Source of the DNA: Phenylobacterium sp.
GTDB taxonomy: Bacteria; Pseudomonadota; Alphaproteobacteria; Caulobacterales; Caulobacteraceae
NCBI RefSeq assembly: GCF_030693405.1
Contig: NZ_JAUYAW010000012.1
Coordinates: 1 to 54,981, forward strand
Length of the DNA stretch: 54,981 nt
Direction of reading: 5' to 3'
This document shows positions 17,147 through 26,710 of this stretch, piece by piece. The notes beneath the pieces are model-generated. The model searched no databases. It was not told the DNA's origin and worked only from the letters and a program-made list of their open reading frames with translations. Numbering within the stretch: position 1 is the first letter of the stretch; the number at the start of each line of letters is the position of its first letter. A program made the position numbers and the translations under genes.

Positions 17147-19234
17147 ATGACCCAGCGCCCGACGCCGCCCATCGCCCCCAAGCAGCCTAAACTTATCGAA
17201 CAGCTCGGCCGCAGCCGCACCGACGACTACGCCTGGATGAAGGATGAAGCCTGGCAGAAGGTGCTGCGGGACCCCGCGGCCCTGCGCGCCGACATAACCG
17301 ATCATCTGAAGGCCGAGAACGCCTATACCGAGGCCATGCTGGCCGGCACCAAGGATCTGCAGGCGGCCCTGTTCGCCGAGATGAAGGGGCGGATCAAGGA
17401 AGACGATTCCAGCGTGCCGGCCCCCGATGGCCCCTGGGATTACTATGTCCGCTACCAGGAAGGCGCCCAGCATCCGATCCGCGCCCGTCGCCCGCGGGGC
17501 GCTGAGATCGGCGAGGAAATCCTGCTGGACGAAGAGGCCCTGGCCAAGGGCAAGGCCTATTTCCAGGTGGGCGGCGCCGGCCACAGCCCCGACCACCGGC
17601 TCTATGCCTGGGCCGCCGATGAGCAGGGCTCGGAATACTACACGATCCGCATCCGCGATCTGGTGACCGGCGAGGACCTGCCCCACGCCATCGAGAGCGC
17701 CTATGGCGACTTCACCTTCTCGCCCGACTCCGAATGGCTGTTCTGGATCTGGCGGGATGAGAACGCCCGGCCGGCCAAGGTCTTCCGCCGGCCCGTCCGG
17801 GGCGGCGAGGACGTGCTGGTCTATGAGGAAAAAGACGAGGGCATGTTCCTGGGCGTCGGGACGACGTCCGACGACGCCTATGTGGCCATCCATGTGGGCG
17901 ACCAGGAGACCACCGAGATCTGGATCATCCCGGCTGGCGAGCCGACCGCCGAGCCGGCCTGCGTCCAGCCCCGCGAGACCGGCGTCCGCTATGAGCTCGA
18001 CCACTGGAGCGACCGCTGGGTGATCCGCACCAACGCCGATGGCGCGGTGGATTTCAAGCTGTGCGTCTCCACCGAGACCCTGCCCGCTCGGGCGACCTGG
18101 CGCGACTTCGTCCCCCACCTGGCCGGCCGCTACATCACCGGCTTCGCCGCCTATGCCGGCCACCTGGTGCGGATGGAGCGGGTCAATGCCCTCGACCAGA
18201 TGGCGGTGATGACCCGGGACGGCGACGAGCACGTGGTCGCCTTCGACGAGGAAGCCTACGCCCTGCACCTGGAGGGCGGGCTGGAATACGACACGACCCT
18301 GACCCGCTTCGTCTACCAGTCGCCCACCACGCCCCGGCAATGGTTCGACTACGACATGGCCACCCGCCAGCGGACCCTGCGCAAGACCCAGGAAATCCCA
18401 TCGGGTCATGACCCCGACGCCTATGTGGCCCGCAGGCTCTATGCCCGCGCCGCCGACGGGGAAGAGGTGCCGATCACGCTCTTGATGCGCCGCGACACGC
18501 CGCTGGATGGGACGGCGCCGCTGATGCTCTACGGCTACGGCTCCTATGGCCACGCCATGGAACCCAGCTTCTCGATCCGCAATTTCTCCCTGGTAGACCG
18601 GGGCTGGATCTGGGCCACGGCCCATATCCGCGGCGGCTCGGATAAGGGCTGGGGCTGGTTCATGGACGGCCGCAAGTCCAAGAAGACCAACACCTTCACC
18701 GACTTCATCGCCTGCGCCGAACACCTGATCGCGCAGAACTACGCCACCAGGGGAAGGGTCGCGGCCTATGGCGGCTCGGCCGGCGGCATGCTGATGGGGG
18801 CTGTGGCCAATATGCGCCCCGACCTCTGGGGGGCGATCATCGCGGCCGTGCCGTTTGTTGATGTGCTCAACACCATGAGCGATGCGAGCCTGCCGCTGAC
18901 ACCGCCGGAATGGCCCGAATGGGGCAATCCCCTGACCGACGCCGAGGCCTATGACGCCATCGCCGCCTACAGCCCCTATGACCAGGTCGGCGCAAAGGCC
19001 TATCCGCCGATTCTGGCCACCGGCGGCCTGTCGGACCCGCGGGTGACCTATTGGGAGCCGGCCAAGTGGGTGGCGCGGTTGCGCGAGCACACTACGGCGG
19101 AGGCGCCCATCCTGCTGAAGATCAATATGGAGGCCGGCCATGGCGGCGCATCTGGCCGGTTCGATTTCCTGAAGGAGATCGCGCTCGACTACGCCTTCGC
19201 CGTCTGGGCCATCGACAAGGACTGGACCCGATGA
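17147..19234 (+). CDS. ptrB: Oligopeptidase B (prolyl oligopeptidase family S9A)
   Basis: 695 residues from ATG 17147; the frame is open further upstream but the family starts with PxPPIAPKxPK like this. It cleaves short peptides after basic residues in the cytoplasm. A seven-bladed propeller fills about 70-400. The catalytic domain has YGGSAGG with Ser544, Asp630 in GLSDPRV, and His665 in EAGHGG. The RGGSDKGWGWF segment is the PtrB hallmark. The stop overlaps the next start by four bases (ATGA), so it is coupled to the GNAT gene. Confidence 0.92.
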   Translation: MTQRPTPPIAPKQPKLIEQLGRSRTDDYAWMKDEAWQKVLRDPAALRADITDHLKAENAYTEAMLAGTKDLQAALFAEMKGRIKEDDSSVPAPDGPWDYYVRYQEGAQHPIRARRPRGAEIGEEILLDEEALAKGKAYFQVGGAGHSPDHRLYAWAADEQGSEYYTIRIRDLVTGEDLPHAIESAYGDFTFSPDSEWLFWIWRDENARPAKVFRRPVRGGEDVLVYEEKDEGMFLGVGTTSDDAYVAIHVGDQETTEIWIIPAGEPTAEPACVQPRETGVRYELDHWSDRWVIRTNADGAVDFKLCVSTETLPARATWRDFVPHLAGRYITGFAAYAGHLVRMERVNALDQMAVMTRDGDEHVVAFDEEAYALHLEGGLEYDTTLTRFVYQSPTTPRQWFDYDMATRQRTLRKTQEIPSGHDPDAYVARRLYARAADGEEVPITLLMRRDTPLDGTAPLMLYGYGSYGHAMEPSFSIRNFSLVDRGWIWATAHIRGGSDKGWGWFMDGRKSKKTNTFTDFIACAEHLIAQNYATRGRVAAYGGSAGGMLMGAVANMRPDLWGAIIAAVPFVDVLNTMSDASLPLTPPEWPEWGNPLTDAEAYDAIAAYSPYDQVGAKAYPPILATGGLSDPRVTYWEPAKWVARLREHTTAEAPILLKINMEAGHGGASGRFDFLKEIALDYAFAVWAIDKDWTR

Positions 19235-19776
19235 TCGTCCGCCCGGCCGAGGCCGCCGACATGACCGCCCTGGCCGAGATCTATGGCCACCACGTCCTGC
19301 ATGGCTTCGGCACCTTCGAAGAGGTCCCGCCCTCGGCCGACGAGCTGAACCAGCGCCGCGAGGCCATTGTCGCCCGGGGCCTGCCCTATCTGCTGGCCGA
19401 AGATCAGGGGAAGGTTCTCGGTTTCGCCTATGCCGGGCCTTTCCGCCTGCGCGCGGCCTATCGCTACACGGTGGAGGACAGCGTCTATGTGGCGCCGGAC
19501 GCCCAGGGGCGCGGGGTCGGCCGCGCGGTGCTGTCGGCCGTCATCGAGTCCTGCGAGGCCATCGGCATCCGCCAGATGGTCGCGGTGATTGGGGATTCCG
19601 CCAACGCCGGCTCCATCGGCCTGCATACCGCGCTCGGATTCACCCACCAGGGATCAGGCCTGGGCCTCGGCTACAAGCACGGCCGCTGGGTGGACATCGT
19701 CTGGATGCAGAGGGCGCTCAACGGCGGAACGAGCCGCGACCCGAACGCGCCTGGCCTGGCGCTCAGCGGGGTCTAA
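19231..19776 (+). CDS. GNAT N-acetyltransferase, phosphinothricin/methionine-sulfone acetyltransferase-like
   Basis: 181 residues. The acetyl-CoA pyrophosphate loop is QGRGVG at 92-97, inside VYVAPDAQGRGVGRAVL. The flanking GFAYAGPFRLRAAYRYTVEDSVYV and GFTHQGxxxxxGYKHGRWVD pattern is that of the PAT/MddA subgroup, which acetylates small amino acid analogues. Start and stop codons overlap the peptidase gene. The C-terminus overlaps the convergent LysR gene by four bases. The native substrate is unknown. Confidence 0.83.
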   Translation: MIVRPAEAADMTALAEIYGHHVLHGFGTFEEVPPSADELNQRREAIVARGLPYLLAEDQGKVLGFAYAGPFRLRAAYRYTVEDSVYVAPDAQGRGVGRAVLSAVIESCEAIGIRQMVAVIGDSANAGSIGLHTALGFTHQGSGLGLGYKHGRWVDIVWMQRALNGGTSRDPNAPGLALSGV

Positions 19777-20678
19777 TCGGCCGCGCCGTCGAAGGCGATG
19801 TCCAGAAACCGCGCCAGCGTCGGGGTCAGGTCGTCCTGGCGCCAGACCAGGCCGGTTTCGAGCAAGGGCGCCTCGCCGGCCAGCTCCACATAGCGCACGC
19901 CGGTGCGCGCCAGGTTGCGCAGGGAGGCCGGCGCCAGGGCCACCCCCATCTCGGCCGAAACAAGGCTGATGATGGTTTGCATCTGAATGGCCTCCTGGGC
20001 GATCCTGGCCGCCCCGCCATGGGCGGTGAAGTAGTCGGTGACCAGGTCGTGGAAGGCCGGCGCGGCGCGACGCGGAAAGAGGATCAGCGGCGACTGGACG
20101 ATCACCGCGGGGTCGAGCCTGCCCGCCTGGAGCGGCAAGCGGCCCTCGCTCAGCCACGCCTCCGGCACGGCGGCCACCAGGGGTTCGACCAGCAGCCGGT
20201 GGTAGGCGAGGCCCGGCGGCAGGGCGCCGCTGGGGGCGATCACCACACCCGCATGGCCCGCCCCGTCCAGCAAAGCCTCGATCTGCACCTCGCTGGTCGC
20301 CTCGCGAAGCTCGATCTCCACGGCGGGAAAGAGGGCGGCATAGCGCCGGACCAGGGCCGGCAGGACGCTGTAGTCGGCAGTGCTGACGAAGGAGAGCTCC
20401 AGGCGCCCCGCCTCCCCGTCCCTCAGCCGGCGGGCGATGTCCGGCAGCGCGGCCAGCTCGGCCAGGGCCGCGCGTACAGGGATCAGAAACTGCGCCCCAA
20501 AGGGGGTGAGGGCGACGCTGCGCTTGGTGCGGGCGAACAGGGCCGCCCCGAGCTCCCGCTCAAGCGCCTGGATCGACTGGCTGAGCGGCGGCTGGGTCAT
20601 GTTCAGCCGCGCGGCGGCCCGGCCGAAATGCAGGGTCTCGGCCACGGCCTCGAAATGTCGGAGCTGACGGACATCCAT
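19773..20678 (-). CDS. LysR family transcriptional regulator
   Basis: 301 residues, typical LysR length. The N-terminal winged helix-turn-helix is complete (MDVRQLRHFEAVAETLHFGR, then AARLNMTQPPLSQSIQALER). The C-terminal 90-290 region is the periplasmic-binding-protein-like effector domain. It is transcribed away from ilvD with 97 bases between the starts, so it may regulate ilvD and itself. The local LysR targets are not certain, since the same regulator could act elsewhere. Confidence 0.88.
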   Translation of the reverse strand: MDVRQLRHFEAVAETLHFGRAAARLNMTQPPLSQSIQALERELGAALFARTKRSVALTPFGAQFLIPVRAALAELAALPDIARRLRDGEAGRLELSFVSTADYSVLPALVRRYAALFPAVEIELREATSEVQIEALLDGAGHAGVVIAPSGALPPGLAYHRLLVEPLVAAVPEAWLSEGRLPLQAGRLDPAVIVQSPLILFPRRAAPAFHDLVTDYFTAHGGAARIAQEAIQMQTIISLVSAEMGVALAPASLRNLARTGVRYVELAGEAPLLETGLVWRQDDLTPTLARFLDIAFDGAAD

Positions 20679-20775
20679 CGCTCATATCTACAGCGACCTA
20701 AAACGGCTTCAAAAGTATATTTCCCTCACGGACCCACGACGGCTATGCGGGAGGTGACGCAAGAAGGACGCCGCC

Positions 20776-22623
20776 ATGCCCGCCTATCGCTCCCGCACCT
20801 CGACCCACGGCCGCAACATGGCCGGCGCCCGCGGCCTGTGGCGCGCCACCGGCATGAAGGACGGCGACTTCGGTAAGCCGATCATCGCGGTGGTCAACTC
20901 CTTCACCCAGTTCGTCCCGGGCCACGTCCACCTGAAGGATCTGGGCCAGCTGGTCGCCCGAGAGATTGAGCGGGCCGGCGGGGTGGCCAAGGAGTTCAAC
21001 ACCATCGCGGTGGATGACGGCATCGCCATGGGCCACGACGGCATGCTCTACAGCCTGCCCTCCCGGGAGCTGATCGCCGACAGCGTCGAGTACATGGCCA
21101 ACGCCCACTGCGTGGACGCCCTGGTCTGCATCTCCAACTGCGACAAGATCACGCCGGGCATGCTGATGGCGTCGCTCCGCCTGAACATCCCCACCGTCTT
21201 CGTCTCTGGCGGGCCGATGGAGGCCGGCAAGGTGGTGATTGACGGCAAGGAGGTGGCGCTCGACCTGGTGGACGCCATGGTGGCGGCCGCTGATGAGTCC
21301 GTCAGCGACGCCGACGTGGCCGCCATTGAGCGCGCCGCCTGCCCCACCTGCGGCTCCTGCTCGGGCATGTTCACCGCCAATTCCATGAACTGCCTGACCG
21401 AGGCGCTGGGGCTCTCACTGCCGGGCAATGGCTCCACCCTCGCCACCCACGCCGACCGGGAGCGCCTGTTCCTGGAGGCCGGCCACCTGATCGTCGACAT
21501 CACCAAGCGCTATTACGAGCAGGAGGACGACAGCGTCCTGCCCCGCAATGTGGCCAGTTTCCGGGCCTTCGAGAACGCCATGAGCCTGGACATCGCCATG
21601 GGCGGTTCCACCAACACGGTCCTGCACCTGCTGGCCGCCGCGCACGAAGCGGAGATCGACTTCACCATGAAGGACATCGACCGGCTGTCACGCCAGGTGC
21701 CCTGCCTGTCCAAGGTCGCCCCGGCCAAGGCCGATGTGCACATGGAGGACGTCCACCGGGCCGGCGGGGTCATGGCCATCCTTGGCCAGTTGGAGCGCGG
21801 CGGCCTGCTGCACACCGACCTGCCCACCATCCATTCCAAGAGCATGGGCGAGGCCCTGGAGCGCTGGGACATCAGCCGCACTGAGAGCGAAGCCGTCCAG
21901 ACCTTCTTCAAGGCCGCACCGGGCGGGGTGCCCACCCAGGTGGCCTTCAGCCAGAGCCGCCGCTGGAAGGAACTGGACCTGGACCGCAAGGACGGGGTCA
22001 TCCGCAGCGTCGAGCACGCCTTCTCGCAGGACGGCGGCCTGGCCGTGCTGAGCGGCAACCTTGCCGAGGACGGCTGCATCGTGAAGACCGCCGGGGTCGA
22101 CGACAGCATCCTGGTCTTTTCAGGTCCTGCCCGGGTGTTCGAGAGCCAGGACGACGCGGTCAGCGCCATCCTGACCGGCAAGATCGTGGCCGGCGACGTG
22201 GTGGTCATCCGCTATGAGGGCCCCCGCGGCGGGCCGGGCATGCAGGAGATGCTCTATCCCACCAGCTATCTGAAATCGAAGGGCCTGGGGAAGGCCTGCG
22301 CCCTGATCACCGACGGCCGCTTCTCCGGCGGCACCTCCGGTCTCTCCATCGGCCACGTCTCACCCGAAGCCGCCGAGGGCGGGCTGATCGGCCTGGTGGA
22401 GAATGGCGACCTGATCGAGATCGACATTCCCAAGCGCACCATCCGCCTGGCGGTGGACGACGCTGTGCTGGCAAGCCGCCGCGCGGCCATGGACGCCCGC
22501 GGCCCTGAGGCCTGGCATCCCGGCGCCCGCAAGCGCAAGGTCACCCCGGCGCTGCGCGCCTACGCGGCCTTCACCACCAGCGCCGCCCGGGGCGCGGTGC
22601 GGGACGTGGACCAGAAGCGCTAA
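20776..22623 (+). CDS. ilvD: Dihydroxy-acid dehydratase
   Basis: 615 residues, the family length. It makes 2-keto acids from 2,3-dihydroxy acids in valine, leucine and isoleucine synthesis using an Fe-S cluster. The cluster ligands are visible: Cys122 in [10 protein letters not shown] and Cys195 in [18 protein letters not shown]. The N-terminal [19 protein letters not shown] matches IlvD rather than the sugar acid dehydratases. AAGGA precedes the ATG. It is divergent from the LysR gene. Confidence 0.95.
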   Translation: MPAYRSRTSTHGRNMAGARGLWRATGMKDGDFGKPIIAVVNSFTQFVPGHVHLKDLGQLVAREIERAGGVAKEFNTIAVDDGIAMGHDGMLYSLPSRELIADSVEYMANAHCVDALVCISNCDKITPGMLMASLRLNIPTVFVSGGPMEAGKVVIDGKEVALDLVDAMVAAADESVSDADVAAIERAACPTCGSCSGMFTANSMNCLTEALGLSLPGNGSTLATHADRERLFLEAGHLIVDITKRYYEQEDDSVLPRNVASFRAFENAMSLDIAMGGSTNTVLHLLAAAHEAEIDFTMKDIDRLSRQVPCLSKVAPAKADVHMEDVHRAGGVMAILGQLERGGLLHTDLPTIHSKSMGEALERWDISRTESEAVQTFFKAAPGGVPTQVAFSQSRRWKELDLDRKDGVIRSVEHAFSQDGGLAVLSGNLAEDGCIVKTAGVDDSILVFSGPARVFESQDDAVSAILTGKIVAGDVVVIRYEGPRGGPGMQEMLYPTSYLKSKGLGKACALITDGRFSGGTSGLSIGHVSPEAAEGGLIGLVENGDLIEIDIPKRTIRLAVDDAVLASRRAAMDARGPEAWHPGARKRKVTPALRAYAAFTTSAARGAVRDVDQKR

Positions 22624-22664
22624 GCCGCCCTGATCTGGCCATGTCCGGGGGCGAGGATGTCGGC

Positions 22665-23084
22665 ATGAACGCCATCGCCCTCGCCGCCGCCCTGTCGGTC
22701 GCCGCCTTCGCCGGCGCAGCCCTCGCCGAGGACCGCCCCATCGCCACGGGCCGCGCGGGCGATCCGCCGACCGCCCAGGCCCAGGCCCAGGCGGCGCCTA
22801 TCAGCCCAGGGCTTGAGCCCACCCTGCGGACCGAAGCCCCGGGTGACTGGGCCAGGCGCGTCATGGCCGGCGAACCCGCCCCTGAGGAGATCGCCGAGGC
22901 GCAGCAAGGGCGATGTCCCACCCGGGTCGACAACAAGCCCCATGGCCAGGTCTGGGGCAGCGTCGGCACCGGCGGCTATCGCGAGATCGGCGGCGTCGTC
23001 ACCCAGCCCCTCGGCGACTGCGCCACCGTGACCATCGGCATGAGCCGGACGGAGGGCCGGTTCGCCGGACCCCGCTACCGCTAA
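22665..23084 (+). CDS. Small secreted protein of unknown function
   Basis: 139 residues from ATG 22665 (a second ATG at 22641 is in frame). Residues 1-20 form a signal peptide ending ALA-E. A short PTAQAQAQAAP linker follows. The mature part has two cysteines (CPTR... and DCAT) that could form a disulfide. The sequence WGSVGTGGYREIGGVVTQPL is beta-rich. No family recognised. Close to the ilvD stop but the function is probably unrelated. Confidence 0.6.
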   Translation: MNAIALAAALSVAAFAGAALAEDRPIATGRAGDPPTAQAQAQAAPISPGLEPTLRTEAPGDWARRVMAGEPAPEEIAEAQQGRCPTRVDNKPHGQVWGSVGTGGYREIGGVVTQPLGDCATVTIGMSRTEGRFAGPRYR

Positions 23085-23113
23085 TCTGTGAGGCTTGGCG
23101 AAGGCGGCCCTGA

Positions 23114-23422
23114 CGATGGCTCATACAATGGGCGGTCAGACCCCGCTTGATCGGCCGGGCGCAACGGAGGTGGTATGACCAGGGCTGGTTTGTCGGCCTC
23201 CACGTCTTCAACACGTACGTCAGGCTCGCCTCCTTCCGCGGCGCCGACCTGGATCCGCCGCCGCCGGTCGCCTCGAAGGCCGGGGTCACGCGCTATTTTC
23301 ATATCCATGAAGACGACGCGTTGGACGGGCGGCGACTTGCCAATTGGATCGACCAAGCCACCGGCTGCCCGGCGAGCGCATGTAGCACGCCGCCGATTCC
23401 GTTGTCCGGCCAGAGGCGCTAG
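23114..23422 (+). pseudogene. Decayed DUF1801 gene (C-terminal remnant)
   Basis: The frame carries GWFVGLHVFNTYVRLASFRG, LDPPPPVASKAGVTRYFHIH and EDDALDGRRLANWIDQA. That is the characteristic C-terminal half of DUF1801 proteins. No start codon precedes it; only a TTG inside the domain is available, and the frame begins after a stop at 23111-23113. In another frame the stretch 23116-23178 encodes ...RPGATEVV, which looks like the missing N-terminal piece, so a frameshift and deletion are likely. The family would need about 130 residues. Confidence 0.55.
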
Positions 23423-23451
23423 GCTGGCCCTGCGCAATCCCAGGAGCCCCC

Positions 23452-24063
23452 ATGCCGTCCAGTACGCTTCCCCGTCGCAGCCTCGTCCTCGGCGCCGGCC
23501 TGGTCATGGCCGCGCCCCAGCTGGTCCTGGCCCAGAACGCCAAGCCCCGGGTGACGTTGAAGTCGAGCCTGGGGACCATCGTCATCGAGCTGGAGGACAA
23601 GAAGGCGCCCCTGACCAGCGCTAACTTCCTGCGCTATGTGGACGCCAAGGCCTATGACGGCGGCAGCTTCTTCCGCGCCGCCCGCAGCGAGTGGGCGCCC
23701 ACTGAGGGCACCATCGTCGCCCAACCACCGGCCAAGTCACGTCCCTTCGCCCCGATTCGCCATGAGAGCACGACCATGACCGGCCTGAGCCACGTCCATG
23801 GGGCGGTCTCGCTCGGCCGGTTCGCTCCGGGGACGGCCACCAGCACCTTCTTCATCTGCCTGGGCGATCAGACCTTCCTGGACGCCCAGCCTGGCCAGCC
23901 CGGTGACAATCTGGGCTATGCGGTGTTCGGCAAGGTGGTCTCAGGCCTGTCCAACGCCCAGAAGATCCTGGCCCAGCCCACCGGCGGCGAAACCAAGTTC
24001 GCCGACCAGAAGGACGAATGGCTGAAGAAGCCGGTGATCATCGAAACCGCGCGTCGGGTCTGA
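23452..24063 (+). CDS. Secreted cyclophilin-type peptidyl-prolyl isomerase
   Basis: 203 residues. The N-terminus has RRSLVLGAGLVMA followed by LAQ-N, which resembles a Tat or Sec signal peptide, so the mature enzyme acts in the periplasm. The cyclophilin core is present: GTIVIELEDKKAPLTSANFL, then YDGGSFFRAAR in the place of YDGTxFHRV, and TSTFFICLGDQ. Some catalytic positions differ from canonical cyclophilins (FFRA for FHRV), so activity should not be assumed. It is followed after 23 bases by the HMCES-like gene. Confidence 0.85.
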   Translation: MPSSTLPRRSLVLGAGLVMAAPQLVLAQNAKPRVTLKSSLGTIVIELEDKKAPLTSANFLRYVDAKAYDGGSFFRAARSEWAPTEGTIVAQPPAKSRPFAPIRHESTTMTGLSHVHGAVSLGRFAPGTATSTFFICLGDQTFLDAQPGQPGDNLGYAVFGKVVSGLSNAQKILAQPTGGETKFADQKDEWLKKPVIIETARRV

Positions 24064-24086
24064 CGCCGAGACCTGCAGGCGCCGAC

Positions 24087-24791
24087 ATGTGCAACGAATA
24101 TCAGAAGCGGATCGCCCGCGGTCCGCTCACCGAGCGCTTTTCCGAGATCAATATTCCCATCCGCTGGGCCGACGCCGAGCCGAACCGGGACCTGGACGAG
24201 CCGATCCGGCCCACCGACCGGGCCACCATCCTGCGCGCCGCTGACCCGGGCGATCCCACAGCGGGGCTGGAGGGGCTGGAGATGCGCTGGTGGCTGACGC
24301 CGGCCTTTCATCGTGGCCCGCTGAACGCTTGGCGCAGCATGTGCACCAATGCCCGCATCGAGACCGTGGACACCGCGCCGACCTTTCGTGAGGCCTATCG
24401 GCGCCGGCGCTGCCTCGTGCCCCTCACCAGCTTCATCGAGTATTCGGAACCCCCCGGCTGGAAGAAGGGCAGGCCCAAGACCCGTCATGAGATCAGCTGG
24501 GCCGACGAGGACGTCCGGGTCTTCGCCGGCCTGTGGGAGCGCTCGACGCCGGAGGACCACCCTGGGGGTCTGGAGAGCTTCGCCTTCGTCACGGCGCCCG
24601 CCCCCGCCGATATCGCGCCGTTCCATGACCGCGCCCCGCCGACGCTGAGCCTGGCCCAGGGACTGGCCTGGCTGGACCTGGAAGGCCCAGGCAAGGGGAT
24701 GCTGGAGGACCTGCCGGGTCCTGGCGCCTATCAGGTCGTCGAGGCCCCGAGGGACCAGCTGATGACGCCGGAGATGCGCCGCCTGCTCTGA
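24087..24791 (+). CDS. HMCES/YedK-type SOS response-associated protein (SRAP)
   Basis: 234 residues from ATG 24087, which places the essential Cys at position 2 after Met removal. SRAP proteins crosslink to abasic sites in single-stranded DNA and shield them. The other active-site residues fit: Asn88 in MCTNARIETV, Glu118 in SFIEYSE and His180 in PFHDRAP. The opening MCNEY instead of MCGRF marks the divergent paralogue seen in many Alphaproteobacteria. Partner genes of translesion synthesis are not nearby. Confidence 0.85.
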   Translation: MCNEYQKRIARGPLTERFSEINIPIRWADAEPNRDLDEPIRPTDRATILRAADPGDPTAGLEGLEMRWWLTPAFHRGPLNAWRSMCTNARIETVDTAPTFREAYRRRRCLVPLTSFIEYSEPPGWKKGRPKTRHEISWADEDVRVFAGLWERSTPEDHPGGLESFAFVTAPAPADIAPFHDRAPPTLSLAQGLAWLDLEGPGKGMLEDLPGPGAYQVVEAPRDQLMTPEMRRLL

Positions 24792-24796
24792 GGCGG

Positions 24797-24955
24797 TCAG
24801 CTCTCCGGGATAGACGGCTTGGCCGCCCGGCAGCGGTCGGAGCAGTATTTCACCTGTGGCCAGTCCCGCGCCCACTTCCTGCGCCAGGCGAAGGGCCGAC
24901 CGCAGGCGGCGCAGACCTTGGTCGGCAGGTCAGCCTTCTGGCGCATCCGGGCCAT
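24797..24955 (-). CDS. DUF2256 small zinc-ribbon-like protein (52 aa)
   Basis: This gene is too short for usual cutoffs. It has ATG at 24953-24955 and TGA (24797-24799 on the minus strand). Motifs: [19 protein letters not shown], then [12 protein letters not shown], giving two CxxC/CxxxC pairs for zinc. That is the DUF2256 signature. The function of the family is unknown; a nucleic-acid or protein-binding zinc knuckle is plausible. It starts nine bases after the ABC1 kinase stop and shares its strand. Confidence 0.85.
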   Translation of the reverse strand: MARMRQKADLPTKVCAACGRPFAWRRKWARDWPQVKYCSDRCRAAKPSIPES

Positions 24956-24964
24956 GGCGGACCC

Positions 24965-26305
24965 TCAGTCCTGGACAGGGGCGGCGGGCGCAGCCTCAAG
25001 CCTCTGGATCACCATGTCGCGCAGGGGCAGACGCGCCCTCAAGCGGATGGCCAGCAGGGCCATGCCGCTCACCTTGCGCTGGACGAACAGGGTCTCGGCC
25101 GGGGGCGCATGCCAGGCCGCCCGGTCGGCGGCGATGGCTTCGGCCTGGCCTCGCACCTGCTCCACAAAGGCGCGGTCGGCGAAATCGAACAGGCCCGGCC
25201 GGCCCAGGTGACGCAGCAGGACCCCGATCATCTCGTCGATGGCGGGGCCATGGCGTTGCAGCAGGACGGGCGAGAGAAAGCCCGCCTCCACCAGCGCCAG
25301 GCGCAGGGCCGGCAGGTCCTCTGACAGTCCCGCCTGCGCCACACGGCGATAGGCGCCCGCCGTGTGGTCGCTCACCGCCATGGCCGCGCCGAAGTCGAGC
25401 AGCACGATCTTCTGGCTTCTCGCCTGCCAGCGGTAGTTCGCGAAGTTGGGGTCGGTCTGCATGTAGCCGAACGCGAACAGCTCGCGCAGGGCCAGGCTAA
25501 TGAGGGCCGCCATGGCGCCGTCGCGGACCGCCTGGGGGGCGGCCTGGAGTGTCTCGATGGGATCGCCGGGGATGTAATCCATGACCAGCACCCGCTCGCG
25601 GCACAGATCCTCAACCGGCTCGGGCACGATGAAGGCCGGGTCGTCGGCCAGCAGGGCCCGGTAGCGGCGCATCTGGTCGGCCTCGCGGAGGTAGTCCGCC
25701 TCCTCGCGCAGCTGGCGTTTGGCGTGGGCCAGCAGGGGACCGATGTCGAGACCGCCGGGCAGCAGGCCCGACATGCGAAGCAGGCTGGCCACATTGTCCA
25801 CATCGGCGTCGATGCTGGCCGCCACGCCGGGGTACTGCACCTTGATGGCCAGCTGGCGGCCGTCGCGCAGGGTGGCGCGATGCACCTGGCCGATCGAGGC
25901 CGCGGCGATGGGTGTGGTCTCGAACTGGGCGAATCGCCGCCGCCAGTCGGGACCCCAGGCGGCTTCCAACACCCGATGGAGCTGGGCCGGGGGCATGAAG
26001 TGGGCCGCGTCGCGCAGGCGGGCGAGAATCGCCGTGAGCTCCGGCGGCAGGACGTCGCCGCCGTCCATGGAAATCATCTGGCCGAGCTTCATGGCCGCCC
26101 CGCGCAGCCGCGACAGCTGCTCGGTGACCCGCAGGGCGTTGGCCGGGGTCAGCATCAGGTCCGACAGTTGCGGGCGCTGGCCATCGGCCAAGCGGCGGGC
26201 GCCCTCGGCGATCATGCCGCCAGCGACGCCGCCTGCGAGCTGGCCAAAGGAGGCCAGCCGGGCCATCCGCCCCGAGGGCACCTTGCGATATCGCGATTGC
26301 GTCAT
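24965..26305 (-). CDS. ABC1/AarF (UbiB-like) atypical kinase
   Basis: 446 residues from ATG 26305, chosen because MTQSRYRKVPSGRMARL is typical of the family start. ABC1 kinases support coenzyme Q synthesis and other quinone or lipid functions. Motifs: RGAAMKLGQMISMDG (KxGQ), PIAAASIGQVHRA (Ala-rich loop and QVH), LAIKVQYPG, and VLLDFGAA. The usual HxDxHxGN catalytic loop is read here as QTDPNFANY, close to the AarF group. There is no C-terminal membrane anchor. It is followed by the DUF2256 gene, a pairing whose meaning is unknown. Confidence 0.82.
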   Translation of the reverse strand: MTQSRYRKVPSGRMARLASFGQLAGGVAGGMIAEGARRLADGQRPQLSDLMLTPANALRVTEQLSRLRGAAMKLGQMISMDGGDVLPPELTAILARLRDAAHFMPPAQLHRVLEAAWGPDWRRRFAQFETTPIAAASIGQVHRATLRDGRQLAIKVQYPGVAASIDADVDNVASLLRMSGLLPGGLDIGPLLAHAKRQLREEADYLREADQMRRYRALLADDPAFIVPEPVEDLCRERVLVMDYIPGDPIETLQAAPQAVRDGAMAALISLALRELFAFGYMQTDPNFANYRWQARSQKIVLLDFGAAMAVSDHTAGAYRRVAQAGLSEDLPALRLALVEAGFLSPVLLQRHGPAIDEMIGVLLRHLGRPGLFDFADRAFVEQVRGQAEAIAADRAAWHAPPAETLFVQRKVSGMALLAIRLRARLPLRDMVIQRLEAAPAAPVQD

Positions 26306-26507
26306 TCCCGGCGATCCTTGGGCCCGGCCCCGGACGAGCTCGGCGCCGCCATCGACGCGCCCCCTCGTCCCGCCGGCGCAGGCGACCTTCACCGGCGATG
26401 TGGTGACGCGGCTGCGCCTTGACCAGGGCGCGCAGATGTCGCGGCGGCGAAAGGTGTTGAGGGTATTGAGGCTGGGCCGGCGCGAGGCCGCGACGGGCTT
26501 GAAACCT

Positions 26508-26581
26508 TGGCTGGGGAACTAGGACTCGAACCTAGAATGACGGTACCAAAAACCGCTGTGTTACCATTACACCATTCCCCA
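26508..26581 (-). tRNA. tRNA-Gln (TTG anticodon)
   Basis: On the minus strand the acceptor TGGGGAA (26575-26581) pairs with TTCCCCA (26512-26518). The discriminator is G and the CCA end is genomically encoded (26508-26510). The anticodon loop is TTTTGGT, anticodon TTG. The T arm CTAGGTTCGAGTCCTAG is intact. A promoter with TTGCAT at 26648-26653 and TATTCC at 26625-26630, 17 bases apart, lies upstream on the minus strand. Confidence 0.93.
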
Positions 26582-26624
26582 GCAGGAACGGCAGCGGAGG
26601 ATGTCCCCCCGCGGCGAGGGCGTG

Positions 26625-26653
26625 GGAATAGCAAAAGCCGATTCCAGATGCAA
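26625..26653 (-). promoter_or_regulatory. Sigma-70-type promoter for tRNA-Gln
   Basis: On the minus strand TTGCAT (26648-26653) and TATTCC (26625-26630) are separated by 17 bases. Transcription would begin near 26618, leaving a leader of about 36 bases before the tRNA. Confidence 0.5.
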
Positions 26654-26668
26654 CGGCCGTGCAGTCGC

Positions 26669-26697
26669 TTGCGGGCCTGAAATCGCTCCTCTATAAG
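26669..26697 (+). promoter_or_regulatory. Sigma-70-type promoter for tRNA-Pro
   Basis: TTGCGG at 26669-26674 and TATAAG at 26692-26697 have a 17-base spacer. Transcription would start about seven bases before the tRNA-Pro gene. Confidence 0.65.
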
Positions 26698-26710
26698 GCC
26701 GCCTCCAAGT

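Noticed and set aside
17138..19141. A 667-residue open frame antisense to oligopeptidase B
   Set aside because: Overlaps the whole catalytic domain of a clear S9 peptidase and has no domain or start signal.
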